Shown in pieces: positions 16,572 to 25,356 of a stretch of DNA of 40,583 nucleotides. Position 1 is the stretch's first letter, and the number at the start of each line of letters is the position of its first letter. The notes below the pieces were generated by a model. That model did not search any database and had not been told where the DNA came from. It was given only the letters and a program-made list of their open reading frames with translations. The DNA is taken from contig JAHEDQ010000357.1 in assembly GCA_024641125.1 (NCBI GenBank), forward strand, positions 1 through 40,583. The letters run 5' to 3'. The position numbers were made by a program, and so were the translations under genes. Source of the stretch: Candidatus Competibacteraceae bacterium. Its GTDB lineage: Bacteria > Pseudomonadota > Gammaproteobacteria > Competibacterales > JAHEDQ01.

Positions 16572-16949
16572 ATGGCCGACGATGCCTTGAATCACATCCA
16601 CAGAGGCTATGGCAATCTGCCCCTGGTGTTTGTCCATGGCTTTTTGTGCCGGCTGCAGGATTGGCACTTTCAAGTCGCGCATTTCTCGAGGTCCCATCGG
16701 GTTGTGGCCTGCGATCTTCCGGGCCACGGCGCGTCACCACTGCGTGGCTGGCCTCTGCCAGCAGAGGCTTTCGGCGGCGCCGTCGCGGAGTTGATCACCA
16801 GACTGAATCTGCACCGAGCGGTGCTGCTTGGACACTCGATGGGTTGTCGCATCGTCATGGAAGCCTGCCAGCAAGCACCAGAGTGCGTTGCCGGTCTGGT
16901 GCTTGTGGATGGCAAGCGTTTCCTGACCGGCAAGGTCCTGGTTCGATAG
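16572..16949 (+). pseudogene. Truncated alpha/beta hydrolase
   Basis: 125 residues from ATG 16,572 (a GTG at 16,533 is also in frame). The N-terminal half of an alpha/beta hydrolase is intact: VFVHGF oxyanion-hole strand, DLPGHGASP, and the nucleophile elbow LLGHSMGCR. The frame stops right after VLVDGKRFLTG, so the acid residue, the catalytic His and the lid are missing. The usual length is about 250-280 residues. Downstream bases 16,950-17,300 do not restore the reading frame in any way I can see. It is likely a remnant, although a short domain cannot be excluded. Confidence 0.65.
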
Positions 16950-17304
16950 CCGGATCAGGCATTTCCAGAGTTCACAACATGCGGGGCCGGCAGTTTTCTG
17001 TGCAGGATCCAACTGCTCGTCTATGGTGAGTGTAACCGGTCTCAGCCGTGCAATGGTGTCGTCGCGATCCCAGCCGGTGCCCGACGCGCTCGAGACCCGA
17101 GAATGAACGTTGAAGACAGGCGCGGAGGTGCGGCGTCTTCTCCGGGCGCTTTTGGGGTGCAGATGGGCTTCAGGTCTGCGTTTTAGGCTACGCTGTGTTT
17201 CCGGATCGGCCAAAATGCGGTGATGGACCCCAAGGCATCCGATAGGACAGCGGGGTAAGCGCAGCACCTGCCTTTTCGATCATGTTGTTCAGGAGGGCCA
17301 TATC
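16950..17304. other. Intergenic region before cytochrome b561
   Basis: About 355 bases after the truncated hydrolase. No gene, RNA or clear promoter was recognised. The ribosome binding site AGGAGGG for the cytochrome gene lies at its end, 17,290-17,296. Confidence 0.4.
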
Positions 17305-17853
17305 TTGGAACTGAACCGCTTTTCTCTGGCACAGCGGCTGTTGCATTGGCTGATTGCGCTCACCGCATTCGGGCTTCTCGCCGTAGGGCTGATCTTCATG
17401 GTGCTTGGATATGACAGCACTGTTGCCACCTTCGGTGATGCTGTAACGAATGCCCTGTACAAGTACCACAAGACTTTCGGCATCGTCATCCTGCTGTTGA
17501 TGCTGCTTCGAGTGGGACTGAGGTGGCTATTTCCGATTCCACCTTACCAGCCACCCTTGGCCCCCTTCGATCGGGTCGCAAGCCGCGTTGTTCACATTCT
17601 GTTCTACGTGGTTTTGATCGCCATGCCGATCATTGGCTGGCTGGCGACCGCCGCCGGCGGGTATCCGATCCAGTTCTTCGACTACAAGCTGCCCGGGTTG
17701 ATCGGCAAGGACGAAGCGCTGAGCCAGACTCTGTACGAGATCCACGGCGCGGGAGGGCTGTTGCTGCTGTTTCTCATCGCGCTGCATGTCGCCGCGGCCA
17801 TCCGGCATATGTTGCGCAAAGACGGCGTTATTCGCCGGATAAGCCTGCCGTGA
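17305..17853 (+). CDS. Cytochrome b561, di-haem quinol-linked membrane protein
   Basis: 182 residues with four membrane helices. The start is TTG 17,305, supported by a strong AGGAGGG site 8 bases upstream. His14, His55, His147 and His161 sit where CybB-type b561 proteins carry their four haem ligands; the last two are 14 residues apart as in the E. coli protein. Such proteins exchange electrons between quinone and periplasmic or membrane partners. The gene lies upstream of the GMC dehydrogenase pair with 189 bases between, on the same strand. Passing electrons from that dehydrogenase to quinone is therefore possible, but it is inferred only from position. Confidence 0.88.
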   Translation: MELNRFSLAQRLLHWLIALTAFGLLAVGLIFMVLGYDSTVATFGDAVTNALYKYHKTFGIVILLLMLLRVGLRWLFPIPPYQPPLAPFDRVASRVVHILFYVVLIAMPIIGWLATAAGGYPIQFFDYKLPGLIGKDEALSQTLYEIHGAGGLLLLFLIALHVAAAIRHMLRKDGVIRRISLP

Positions 17854-18042
17854 TATTGCGCCCACTAGACAAACGTTGGCCGATCTTCCCGGCACGATGG
17901 TGGCCAGAATAAGTGCACGCGTGTATTTCTCGCGACCTTTGCTACCGTGGCTATACTTCAACAGGTGTCCTGCCGCGGGCGTGCCCGAACCAGAAAAAAG
18001 CATGACAGAAGCGAATAAAATCATCATTGGAGGAAAGAGACC

Positions 18043-18591
18043 ATGAGCCAGACGGGCTTTGATCGCCGCGGTTTTCTGAAAACCAGCGGCGGAATGATTT
18101 TCGGGACCTTGGCCGCCAGCTCGGGCGCATTGGCACTGCTGGCGCCCAGTCGCACCTGGGCGCTTGAATTGGAGACCATGGACGCGGAAACGGGCGCCGC
18201 AGTCCTGAGGGTGACCCGCTACATTTTTCCCCACGACACTTTGGACGATGCGGTCTACGCCCTGGTTGTAAAGGACCTGGACGCCGAGGGTGCGGAAACC
18301 GTGGAACTGCTCACAACAGGCGTGGCAAGCCTCAACGAAGCCGCCGGCGGCGCCTGGATGGATCTGCCGCCAGAGAAGCAGTTCGCACTCGTGGCGGCTA
18401 TGGAATCCACTCCGTTCTTTCAGAAGATACGGGGTAAATCGGTGGTGTCGCTGTACAACAACGAGCTGGCCTTTGCCCACTTCGGATACCCCGGCGAGTC
18501 CTTCTCCAAGGGGGGGTATCTGCACCGGGGATTCGACGATTTGAGCTGGCTGCCACAACCGCCGGAATCCGCCAGTCCCAAGGCCATGTGA
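18043..18591 (+). CDS. Tat-exported small subunit of a GMC dehydrogenase
   Basis: 182 residues. A twin-arginine signal (DRRGFLKTSG, hydrophobic segment about residues 16-35, then TWA) directs folded export. The mature part resembles the gluconate 2-dehydrogenase subunit 3 family: VTRYIFPHDTLDD at the start, a helical middle, and a C-terminal GYPGESFSKGGYLHRGFDDL. These small subunits chaperone or escort the flavin subunit, which lacks its own signal. The ribosome binding site GGAGGAAAG precedes ATG. The GMC gene starts 14 bases after the stop, confirming the pair. Confidence 0.87.
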   Translation: MSQTGFDRRGFLKTSGGMIFGTLAASSGALALLAPSRTWALELETMDAETGAAVLRVTRYIFPHDTLDDAVYALVVKDLDAEGAETVELLTTGVASLNEAAGGAWMDLPPEKQFALVAAMESTPFFQKIRGKSVVSLYNNELAFAHFGYPGESFSKGGYLHRGFDDLSWLPQPPESASPKAM

Positions 18592-18605
18592 GGGGGGAAA
18601 CAGTC

Positions 18606-20174
18606 ATGACTCAATTTGCAAAAGACGACGATTCGGTGGTCGTGGTCATCGGCTCCGGTGCCGGTGGCGGAACGCTGGCCAACGAGCTCTGCCAGAAGGG
18701 CGTCAAGGTGGTGCTGCTTGAAGCCGGAGCGCGGCAAACGCCCGCGACCTTTATCAACGACGAGTGGGCGGCGTTCGTCCAGCTCAGTTGGCTCGACATG
18801 CGGACCACCTCCGGCAGTTGGCGGGTGGCCACGGATTTCCCCAACCTCCCGGCCTGGATCTGCAAGACGGTGGGTGGCTCGACCACCCACTGGGCGGGCG
18901 CGAGCCTGCGTATTCAGGAGGATGAGTTCAAAGCCAGGACCACCTATGGTGACATCGAAGGCGCCAACCTGCTGGACTGGCCCATTGGTCTTGCGGACCT
19001 GGAGCCTTTCTACGACCGGGCCGAGGATAAAATGGGGGTGACCCGAACCCACGACATTCCAGGACTGCCGGGTAACAATAATTTCAAGGTGATGTACGCC
19101 GGTGCCACCAAGCTGGGCTACAAGGACTGCCACACCGGTCGCATGGCGATCAACAGCCGCCCTCGTGACAATCGAGGCTCCTGTCTGCAGCTCGGCTTCT
19201 GTTTTCAGGGGTGTAAATCCGGTGCGAAGTGGTCGACCCTGTACACCGAGATCCCGGCGGCCGAGGCCACTGGCAATCTCGATCTCAGGTCCGGTTCCCA
19301 GGTATTGCGCATCGAGCATGGAGACAACGGCAAGGTCAGCAGTGTGGTGTACGCCGACGCTGACGGGGCTCAGCACCAGCAGAAGGCCAAAGTCGTCTGC
19401 GTTGCCGGCAACTCCATCGAGACCCCGCGACTGCTCCTGAACTCCGCGTCCAGCATGTATCCCGATGGCCTGGCCAACTCATCCGGGCAGGTGGGCAAGA
19501 ACTACATGCGCCACATGACCGGCTCGGTTTATGGGGTGTTTGAAGAGCCGGTGAATATGTACCGAGGCACGACCATGGCGGGCATCATTTCCGACGAGAG
19601 CGGCAATGATCCGGATCGGGGTTTCGTGGGTGGCTACGAGATGGAAACCCTGTCTCTGGGCATTCCCTTTATGGCGGCGTTCCTCGATCCCGGAGCCTGG
19701 GGCCGTGACTTCACCGAAGCCATGGACAGCTATCCCCATATGGCCGGCATGTGGCTGGTGGGGGAGGATATGCCCCAGGAGAGCAATGCCGTCACCCTGC
19801 ACCCATCGGATAAGGACGCGCACGGCCTGCCGGTGCCCAACGTGCATTTCGACGACCACCCGAATGACATCGCCATGCGGGAACACGCCTACAAGCAAGG
19901 CTCGGCGGTTTACGATGCGGCTGGGGCCAAGCGCAACTACCTGGTGCCGCCCTACCCGTCGACCCACAATCTGGGCACCTGCCGCATGAGCGCCGATGCC
20001 AAAGACGGTGTTTGCAACCAGTTCGGGCAGACCCACGACATCGACAATCTGTTCATTTCCGATGGCAGTCAGTTCACCACCGGCGCGGCGGAGAACCCGA
20101 CACTGACCATCGTCACCCTGGCGATTCGGCAAGCCGAGTACATCGCCGATCAGATGAGCAAGCAGGCGGTCTAA
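18606..20174 (+). CDS. GMC-family FAD dehydrogenase large subunit
   Basis: 522 residues from ATG 18,606 (site AGGGGGGAAA upstream; an earlier in-frame ATG at 18,588 would overlap the previous gene). The FAD-binding motif is IGSGAGGGTLANEL; TVGGSTTHWAG is the second flavin contact. HNLGTCRM carries the catalytic His, and SDGSQFTTGAAENPTLT closes the GMC fold. Cys193, Cys199 and Cys203 lie in a CxxxxxCxxxC cluster close to the Fe-S site of FAD glucose dehydrogenase, suggesting a [3Fe-4S] centre for electron exit. No signal peptide, so it is probably co-exported with the Tat small subunit. It oxidises an alcohol or sugar group in the periplasm; the substrate is unknown. No cytochrome c subunit is adjacent. 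Confidence 0.9.
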   Translation: MTQFAKDDDSVVVVIGSGAGGGTLANELCQKGVKVVLLEAGARQTPATFINDEWAAFVQLSWLDMRTTSGSWRVATDFPNLPAWICKTVGGSTTHWAGASLRIQEDEFKARTTYGDIEGANLLDWPIGLADLEPFYDRAEDKMGVTRTHDIPGLPGNNNFKVMYAGATKLGYKDCHTGRMAINSRPRDNRGSCLQLGFCFQGCKSGAKWSTLYTEIPAAEATGNLDLRSGSQVLRIEHGDNGKVSSVVYADADGAQHQQKAKVVCVAGNSIETPRLLLNSASSMYPDGLANSSGQVGKNYMRHMTGSVYGVFEEPVNMYRGTTMAGIISDESGNDPDRGFVGGYEMETLSLGIPFMAAFLDPGAWGRDFTEAMDSYPHMAGMWLVGEDMPQESNAVTLHPSDKDAHGLPVPNVHFDDHPNDIAMREHAYKQGSAVYDAAGAKRNYLVPPYPSTHNLGTCRMSADAKDGVCNQFGQTHDIDNLFISDGSQFTTGAAENPTLTIVTLAIRQAEYIADQMSKQAV

Positions 20175-20378
20175 TCGCCGATTTGGCGCCACTGGCAGGC
20201 GGCCTGGCGGAAATGCGCCAGGTCGCTTGGAATCCTTTGTTCTATTCTGAACGAAGCAAGTTGGAGAGTGAAACGTGCAGGTTCACGGCGCAGATAACGG
20301 GTAATAGTCGTTCAATTGCCGAGATCTGCAACGCTGAAGCTGTGCATTTGAATCCCAAGATGCACGTTTGCGAATAAA

Positions 20379-21371
20379 TCAGAGGCTCTCTTCGATGTCC
20401 CGCGGACAGACGAAGCTGTGCAGCTCGCAGCTTCCGGTGTCGAGATCGGTCCAGGCGCCGCCTCTATACACCAACGTCGCCAGAGCGCCGGTGGGAAATT
20501 TGGCCTCGATCCGGGCGATATCGTCTGGATCTCCGCTGCCGATGAGGCGCAGCGCCAGGGACTGGGTGCCCGGGTTGTGTGCCACCAGCATCACGCTGTT
20601 CGCTTCGCTGTCGGTGCGCCGGAGCCGATTCAGCATGGCCTGTGCACCCGCAAGATAGAGCCCGCGGTAGTGATTGACGACAGCCTGTTCGCCCAGCGCC
20701 GGCAAAACCCGCTCCAGGGTCTGCACGGTGCGTGCCGCGGCGGAACACACCACCCGATCGGGATGAATGTCGCCGCGCAGAATGTAACGGCTCATGGACT
20801 CACAGGCCCTTATGCCTCGGGCTGCCAGCGGTCTGTCGAAGTCATCGAGCTTCGGATTGTCCCAACTGGACTTGGCGTGCCTGAACAGGTGAACCAGTCG
20901 AGCGGGTGAGGCCGGAGGCGTTTCGTCCGGCCACGGTGCGTCAGCGCGCACTGCCGCATCCGGTAATTTCTTGATCAGCCCGCGCAAACCCTTGTTGTCG
21001 ATCTGCTTCACGGCTTTCGGGACTGAAAACCAACGTCGTCGTCTGAGGCCTGACTCCGGCCATGCGTCAAACTGGTTTTTCACCCGCAGCGGGAAGACTT
21101 CAACCTCACAGGTGCCACCCCATTTGTCGTAGCGGTAGCTGCCCAATGGCGTGTCCGCGACCGCCCCGTCCACACCGGCCTCCTCCAGGGTTTCTTTCAC
21201 TGCGGATGCGGCGGGGCTCATGCCCGGTTCAACAATGCCCTTAGGCGCAACCCAGCGTTTGCCGCTCCTGGAGCTGATCAGCAGCACCTCGATCGCATCG
21301 TCTCGCCAACGGTAGGGGAGTGCGCCCGATTGGCGGTAGGTCCAGGCAGGAAAAGGACTAGGCTTAGGCAT
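20379..21371 (-). CDS. Nudix hydrolase fused to SixA-type histidine phosphatase
   Basis: 330 residues from ATG 21,371 (GGTGG just upstream; the frame opens at 21,449 but the extra N-terminus is not protein-like). Residues about 10-135 form a Nudix domain with GIVEPGMSPAASAVKETLEEAGV, in which Lys replaces the usual Arg of the REUxEE box. Residues about 160-330 form a histidine phosphatase with LFRHAKSSWDNP (RHA motif of SixA), CSAAARTVQT and VAHNPGTQ. The same domain order is known from mycobacterial MutT1, which removes 8-oxo-dGTP and then phosphate. Diphosphoinositol or dinucleotide polyphosphates are other substrates of the Nudix subgroup. The protein is cytoplasmic. Confidence 0.88.
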   Translation of the reverse strand: MPKPSPFPAWTYRQSGALPYRWRDDAIEVLLISSRSGKRWVAPKGIVEPGMSPAASAVKETLEEAGVDGAVADTPLGSYRYDKWGGTCEVEVFPLRVKNQFDAWPESGLRRRRWFSVPKAVKQIDNKGLRGLIKKLPDAAVRADAPWPDETPPASPARLVHLFRHAKSSWDNPKLDDFDRPLAARGIRACESMSRYILRGDIHPDRVVCSAAARTVQTLERVLPALGEQAVVNHYRGLYLAGAQAMLNRLRRTDSEANSVMLVAHNPGTQSLALRLIGSGDPDDIARIEAKFPTGALATLVYRGGAWTDLDTGSCELHSFVCPRDIEESL

Positions 21372-21491
21372 ATGGCCACCGGTTGTTCCTTGGGTTGGAT
21401 TTCTGGAAATCAAGGCGCTGCTCGTGGGTGATTGTGACCCTCTTTCCAAGATTTACAGCGGTGAATCTGCGCATTATCAGTCCCGAGTTGC

Positions 21492-21527
21492 AGGTTCACG
21501 CATGGGTTCCGAAGTACCGTGAATCCT
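21492..21527. promoter_or_regulatory. Imperfect dyad in the divergent Nudix/MFS intergenic region
   Basis: AGGTTCACG (21,492-21,500) and CGTGAATCCT (21,518-21,527) are inverted with one bulged base and 17 bases between. It lies in the roughly 250-base region between the divergent Nudix-SixA and MFS genes. It could be an operator for either; no regulator gene is adjacent. Confidence 0.25.
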
Positions 21528-21629
21528 AAGCATGCCTCGGTGGTGTTGGGTAACGTACCAATTTTTCTATGAGATTTCCCGGACCCGCGTTACCGTTTGG
21601 GCCAGTCGAACTTAAAGGAGAGTCAGCTC

Positions 21630-22886
21630 GTGTCGACCATGGCGAAGATTACACTGCTGTTCGTGGTGTTCGTCGATCTGATCGGCCAGGGTCTGGTCTT
21701 CCCGATCATCAACAGTCTGATCATGGAGCCCGGTTCGGGGTTTTTGCCCGAACAGACATCCCAGGCGATGCGCCATTTCAATTACGGCCTGGTCATCGGA
21801 ATGTTCTTTCTCGCCTGGTTTCTGGGCGTGGTCTATGTGTCCAAGGTTTCAGACTCCATCGGACGCAAGAATGCGCTTCTGATTTGTCTTGGCGGTGCGC
21901 TGCTGGGATATGTCATTACCATCGTTGCGCTGTTTCTGAACAGCCTGTGGTTGTTGATACTGGGGCGCGCCATCACCGGTTTCACCGCCGGCAACCAGCC
22001 CATCGCCCAGGCGGCCATGATCGATGGCAGCACAGATGACGCGGATCGCGATCGGAACATGGGCTATATCGTCACCGGGGTGAGCTTCGGACTTGTGGGT
22101 GGGCCGATCATCGGCGGCATACTGTCCGATAAGAGCCTGCTCGGCGGCGTTGCGAGTCTGAAGATGCCGTTTTACGGGGCCTTCGCCCTTGTCGTTGTTG
22201 CCATCGTATTGGTGCTGTTCTTTTTCAAGGATATCCGACAGGAACGCGAACCCTTTGTATTCCGCCCCAGCGACATCACCGACAGCCTGTGGCGTGTGAC
22301 CAAGCATCCCCTGGTGATGCGAATCCTTCCAGTGTATGCCCTGTTCATGATTGCCAACGTCACGTTCTATATTTTCATAGACAACTACCTGACCAGTGCG
22401 TACGGCTATGGCGTCATCGGCGGTAGCGCGGCCATGCTGGTGATCGGCGTTGCACTGGCCTTTTCCAGTACCTTTCTGGTCAAACCGGCTCAGCAAAAAT
22501 TCGACAAACAGCAGATCATGCGCGGCAGCCTGCTGGTCATGTTCCTGAGCGCCATCGCGTTCGCCGCGTCGCCGATTGCGGTGCTTTGTTTCGTTCCGGT
22601 TTTCTTTTTCTACTTCTGCTTCGGTGTTTCCTACCCGACCATACTGGGCATATTTTCAGGCAGTGTCGGCGCGGACGATCAGGGCTGGATCATGGGTGTC
22701 GCCACCGCCGTGTTCTGCCTCGCCGGGGGGGTGATGTCGCTGATCGGTGGTGGGTTGATGAGCATCGACATACGTCTGCCGTTCTACATCGTAACCATCG
22801 CGGCGCTGCTTGGATTGGTCACCCTGTCTCTGAGCTGGAACAAACCGGACATTCAGAAATTGACGGCGCGGCCGAGCCCGTCCTGA
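21630..22886 (+). CDS. MFS transporter, TetA-like
   Basis: 418 residues from GTG 21,630, chosen because AAAGGAGAG lies 9 bases upstream; ATG 21,639 is too far from it. It has twelve hydrophobic segments. Motif A appears as SKVSDSIGRKNALLI in the first cytoplasmic loop, and the fourth helix has GRAITGFTAGNQPIAQA, as in the TetA/multidrug drug:proton antiporter branch. Later sections have GVSFGLVGGPIIGG. It probably exports or takes up a small molecule by proton coupling; the substrate cannot be told. It stands alone, 108 bases before the protease gene on the same strand. Confidence 0.87.
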   Translation: MSTMAKITLLFVVFVDLIGQGLVFPIINSLIMEPGSGFLPEQTSQAMRHFNYGLVIGMFFLAWFLGVVYVSKVSDSIGRKNALLICLGGALLGYVITIVALFLNSLWLLILGRAITGFTAGNQPIAQAAMIDGSTDDADRDRNMGYIVTGVSFGLVGGPIIGGILSDKSLLGGVASLKMPFYGAFALVVVAIVLVLFFFKDIRQEREPFVFRPSDITDSLWRVTKHPLVMRILPVYALFMIANVTFYIFIDNYLTSAYGYGVIGGSAAMLVIGVALAFSSTFLVKPAQQKFDKQQIMRGSLLVMFLSAIAFAASPIAVLCFVPVFFFYFCFGVSYPTILGIFSGSVGADDQGWIMGVATAVFCLAGGVMSLIGGGLMSIDIRLPFYIVTIAALLGLVTLSLSWNKPDIQKLTARPSPS

Positions 22887-22994
22887 GCTGCGTCTGGGCA
22901 TTTCGAGATCGCACCGTTGCAGTGCACCGCTGTTCTGGACCGCCGCCGTCGCCTGGCTCACACTGGGGCGACCAAATTGGGAAACGGGCCCACC

Positions 22995-23726
22995 ATGATC
23001 GACTCCATCCTGCTCACCTCCGCCCGCGTCGGTACGTTTCATCAGCAGACCGCGCTGACCAACGCCAGCAGTTTCTTTTTTCAGCGCGGTGCGCGTTTGT
23101 TTCTGGTGACCAGCCGGCATGTTCTGATCGATGAACCGAGCAAGCATTTCCCGGATCGGATCGAGATCGAGCTGCACACGGACCAAGACAACCTGGCCAG
23201 TTCCACAGGGTTTTCCATTCCGCTGTACCGGGACGGCCAAAGTGTCTGGCGTCAAGGCAGCGACACCGCAGGCGAGGTTGACGTGGCGCTGATCGAGATC
23301 GAACGCGGCGCACTACCCGAAACGGCTGTTTTTCGGGCGTTCACACCGGAGCATCTGGTGTCGGACGAGGATCGGGTCGAGGTGGGCAGTTCATTGCTGG
23401 TGGTGGGATTCCCGCTCGGGTTTCACGACACCCTGCACCACATGCCGGTTGCCCGTCAGGCGGTGCTTGCTTCCTCCTACGGGTTGCGTTTCCAGGGCCA
23501 GGGCTATTTCCTGACCGATGGGCGCACCCATCGTGGGACCAGTGGTGCACCCGTGGTGATGCGTGATGTCCAACCGGATCCGGCCCTGGGTGATCTGCCC
23601 TGGACCTTGCTGGGTGTGCATTCGTCCCGGCTCGATGTCGGTACCCGTGATCTGAAACTGGACGAGGCATTGGGCCTGAACTGCGTCTGGTATGCCGACA
23701 TCCTGATGACTCTGACCGAGTCGTGA
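22995..23726 (+). CDS. Trypsin-like serine protease domain protein
   Basis: 243 residues from ATG 22,995. Chymotrypsin-fold triad: His42 in LVTSRHVL, Asp96 in EVDVALIE, Ser183 in HRGTSGAPVV. No signal peptide, PDZ domain or membrane segment is visible, so it is probably cytoplasmic, unlike DegP/HtrA. Similar single-domain proteins occur widely as orphan proteases, some in conflict or defence gene sets, but no partner is adjacent here. The upstream ribosome binding site is weak. Confidence 0.82.
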   Translation: MIDSILLTSARVGTFHQQTALTNASSFFFQRGARLFLVTSRHVLIDEPSKHFPDRIEIELHTDQDNLASSTGFSIPLYRDGQSVWRQGSDTAGEVDVALIEIERGALPETAVFRAFTPEHLVSDEDRVEVGSSLLVVGFPLGFHDTLHHMPVARQAVLASSYGLRFQGQGYFLTDGRTHRGTSGAPVVMRDVQPDPALGDLPWTLLGVHSSRLDVGTRDLKLDEALGLNCVWYADILMTLTES

Positions 23727-23857
23727 CGTCGAGCAGTCACTGGTTCGCACACAAGGGTTGAATGCTTTTGCGGCCCAATTTTCGTCCGTTGCTCCGAAAG
23801 CTGGGCGGGCGGCATGTTTTTGGTGGCGGGGGTTTTACCGACGGCCGAACGATATAT

Positions 23858-24979
23858 CTATGGCGCAGGGCTGAGCGCAAGGGCATTGTAGGCCGGGACG
23901 GGATGCTGCAGGCCGCGAATACCGATCTCCCCCAGGGGCTCGACCTCGATGTGGCCGTTTACGGCCGAGTGCGTGCGCTGACTGATCAATACCTGGGCGT
24001 GTTGCGCTGCGTCGCACAGGCGGGACGCGAGATTTGCCACCGGCCCGGTGGCGCTGTACTCCACACGGCCCTCGAAGCCGACCTTGCCGATGGTGGCGTA
24101 GCCCGTTGCAACGCCAAATCCGATGCCGAGGGCGTGACCGCGTCTGCCCCAATGGGGCGTGAGTTCCAGGGCGCGCTTGCGCATTTCAAGCGCCATGGTG
24201 ACGGCACGCTGCTCGTGATCCGGGCACGCGAGCGGTGCATTGAAAAGCGCCATGACGCTGTCGCCGACAAAGCGTTCGATCGTGCCTTCGAAGCGAAAGA
24301 CCTCCTCTCCCATGGCGGTGTAATATTCGCCCAGTACCTCCATCACCTCCTCCGGCTCAGCGCCCTCGGAGAATGCGGTGAAGCCGCGCAGGTCGCAGAA
24401 CACCACGCTGATTTCCCGGCGCTGACACTCGAGCATCTCGTCGCCACCCTTGGCGACGATCAACTCGGCGAGATGGGGCGAGAAGTATCGTTTCAGGCGC
24501 CCGAACCGCTCCAGTTCGTTTACCTGCTCCGCCACGCGTTGTTCGAGTTTCTGGTTCCACTCGGCAAGCTGTCTGCTTTGATCGAGGGTTTGATCGTGCA
24601 GCGTCTTGATGCGCAGCATCGATTTGACCCTGGCAAGCAGTGCCGGGTGATTGACCGGCTTGGTAAGGTATTCATCCGCGCCCGCTTCCAGCCCCCGCAC
24701 CATATCCTCTGAGGCGGTCTTGGCCGTGACCAGAATGATTGGCATGAACGGTAAGGATTCGTCGCTCTTCAGTTCACGGCACACCGCGAGTCCGTCGATA
24801 CTGGGCATCATGATGTCGAGCAGAATCAGGTCCGGATGTGCCTCGCGTGCGATCGTCAGGGCCTGCTCTCCCTCGCTTGCCGTCAGTACTGAGTAGCCGT
24901 TCGCGGTCAGTCGCATCTTCAGTATGTCTACATTTGCCGCATTGTCGTCGACGACCAGTATCACTGGGTTGGTGCTCAT
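23858..24979 (-). CDS. Response regulator with class III adenylate/guanylate cyclase domain
   Basis: 373 residues. Receiver domain about 5-122 with Asp55 (LILLDIMMPS) as phosphoacceptor and Lys107 in LTKPVN. A coiled coil (about 128-165) leads to a class III nucleotide cyclase domain (about 188-365). Asp196 (VFCDLRGF) and Asp240 (GDSVMALF) are the two metal-binding residues, and NLASRL carries the transition-state Asn/Arg. The residue that picks adenine, usually Lys in KFxGD, is Arg236 in ERFVGD. I recall this variation from other receiver-cyclases, so the product (cAMP or cGMP) is open. The start overlaps the stop of the receiver gene by ATGA. It is last in the SCO-kinase-receiver-cyclase operon. 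Confidence 0.92.
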   Translation of the reverse strand: MSTNPVILVVDDNAANVDILKMRLTANGYSVLTASEGEQALTIAREAHPDLILLDIMMPSIDGLAVCRELKSDESLPFMPIILVTAKTASEDMVRGLEAGADEYLTKPVNHPALLARVKSMLRIKTLHDQTLDQSRQLAEWNQKLEQRVAEQVNELERFGRLKRYFSPHLAELIVAKGGDEMLECQRREISVVFCDLRGFTAFSEGAEPEEVMEVLGEYYTAMGEEVFRFEGTIERFVGDSVMALFNAPLACPDHEQRAVTMALEMRKRALELTPHWGRRGHALGIGFGVATGYATIGKVGFEGRVEYSATGPVANLASRLCDAAQHAQVLISQRTHSAVNGHIEVEPLGEIGIRGLQHPVPAYNALALSPAP

Positions 24980-25356
24980 GTTTCGGCACTCTGGTCCAGC
25001 AGTTCACGCACTCTGGCGAGGAGCGCGCGTGGACTGTAGGGTTTGGTGATATAGGCGTCGCAGCCGGCTTCGAATGCCTTAGCCTCATCGCCGCTCAGGG
25101 CGAATGAGGTTACGGCGACGATCGGGGTGCGAGCCAACGCTGAACTGGCGCGCAAACGGCGTGTCGCTTCGTAGCCGTCAATACCGGGAAGTTGAAGATC
25201 CATCAATATCAGGTCGGGCTGCCGGTCGATGGCGAGGGCGACGCCGTCGAGCCCTGAGGTCGCTTCCAGAATCTCGAATCCGGTGCTCTGCAGAAGATCT
25301 CTGAGTATGCGCCGGTTGTCTTCCTGGTCTTCGATGATGAGGATCGTCTTGCTCAT
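24976..25356 (-). CDS. Single-domain CheY-like response regulator
   Basis: 126 residues, only a receiver domain: acidic pair Glu9-Asp10, phosphoacceptor Asp53 in LILMDLQLPG, Thr/Ser in VAVTSFA, Lys in ITKPYS. The form IIEDQEDNRRILRDLL is typical of DivK/CheY-type receivers that relay phosphate or act by protein contact. It overlaps both neighbours by four bases (kinase upstream, cyclase downstream), so it is probably an intermediate or competitor in signalling from the kinase to the receiver-cyclase. Confidence 0.92.
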   Translation of the reverse strand: MSKTILIIEDQEDNRRILRDLLQSTGFEILEATSGLDGVALAIDRQPDLILMDLQLPGIDGYEATRRLRASSALARTPIVAVTSFALSGDEAKAFEAGCDAYITKPYSPRALLARVRELLDQSAET

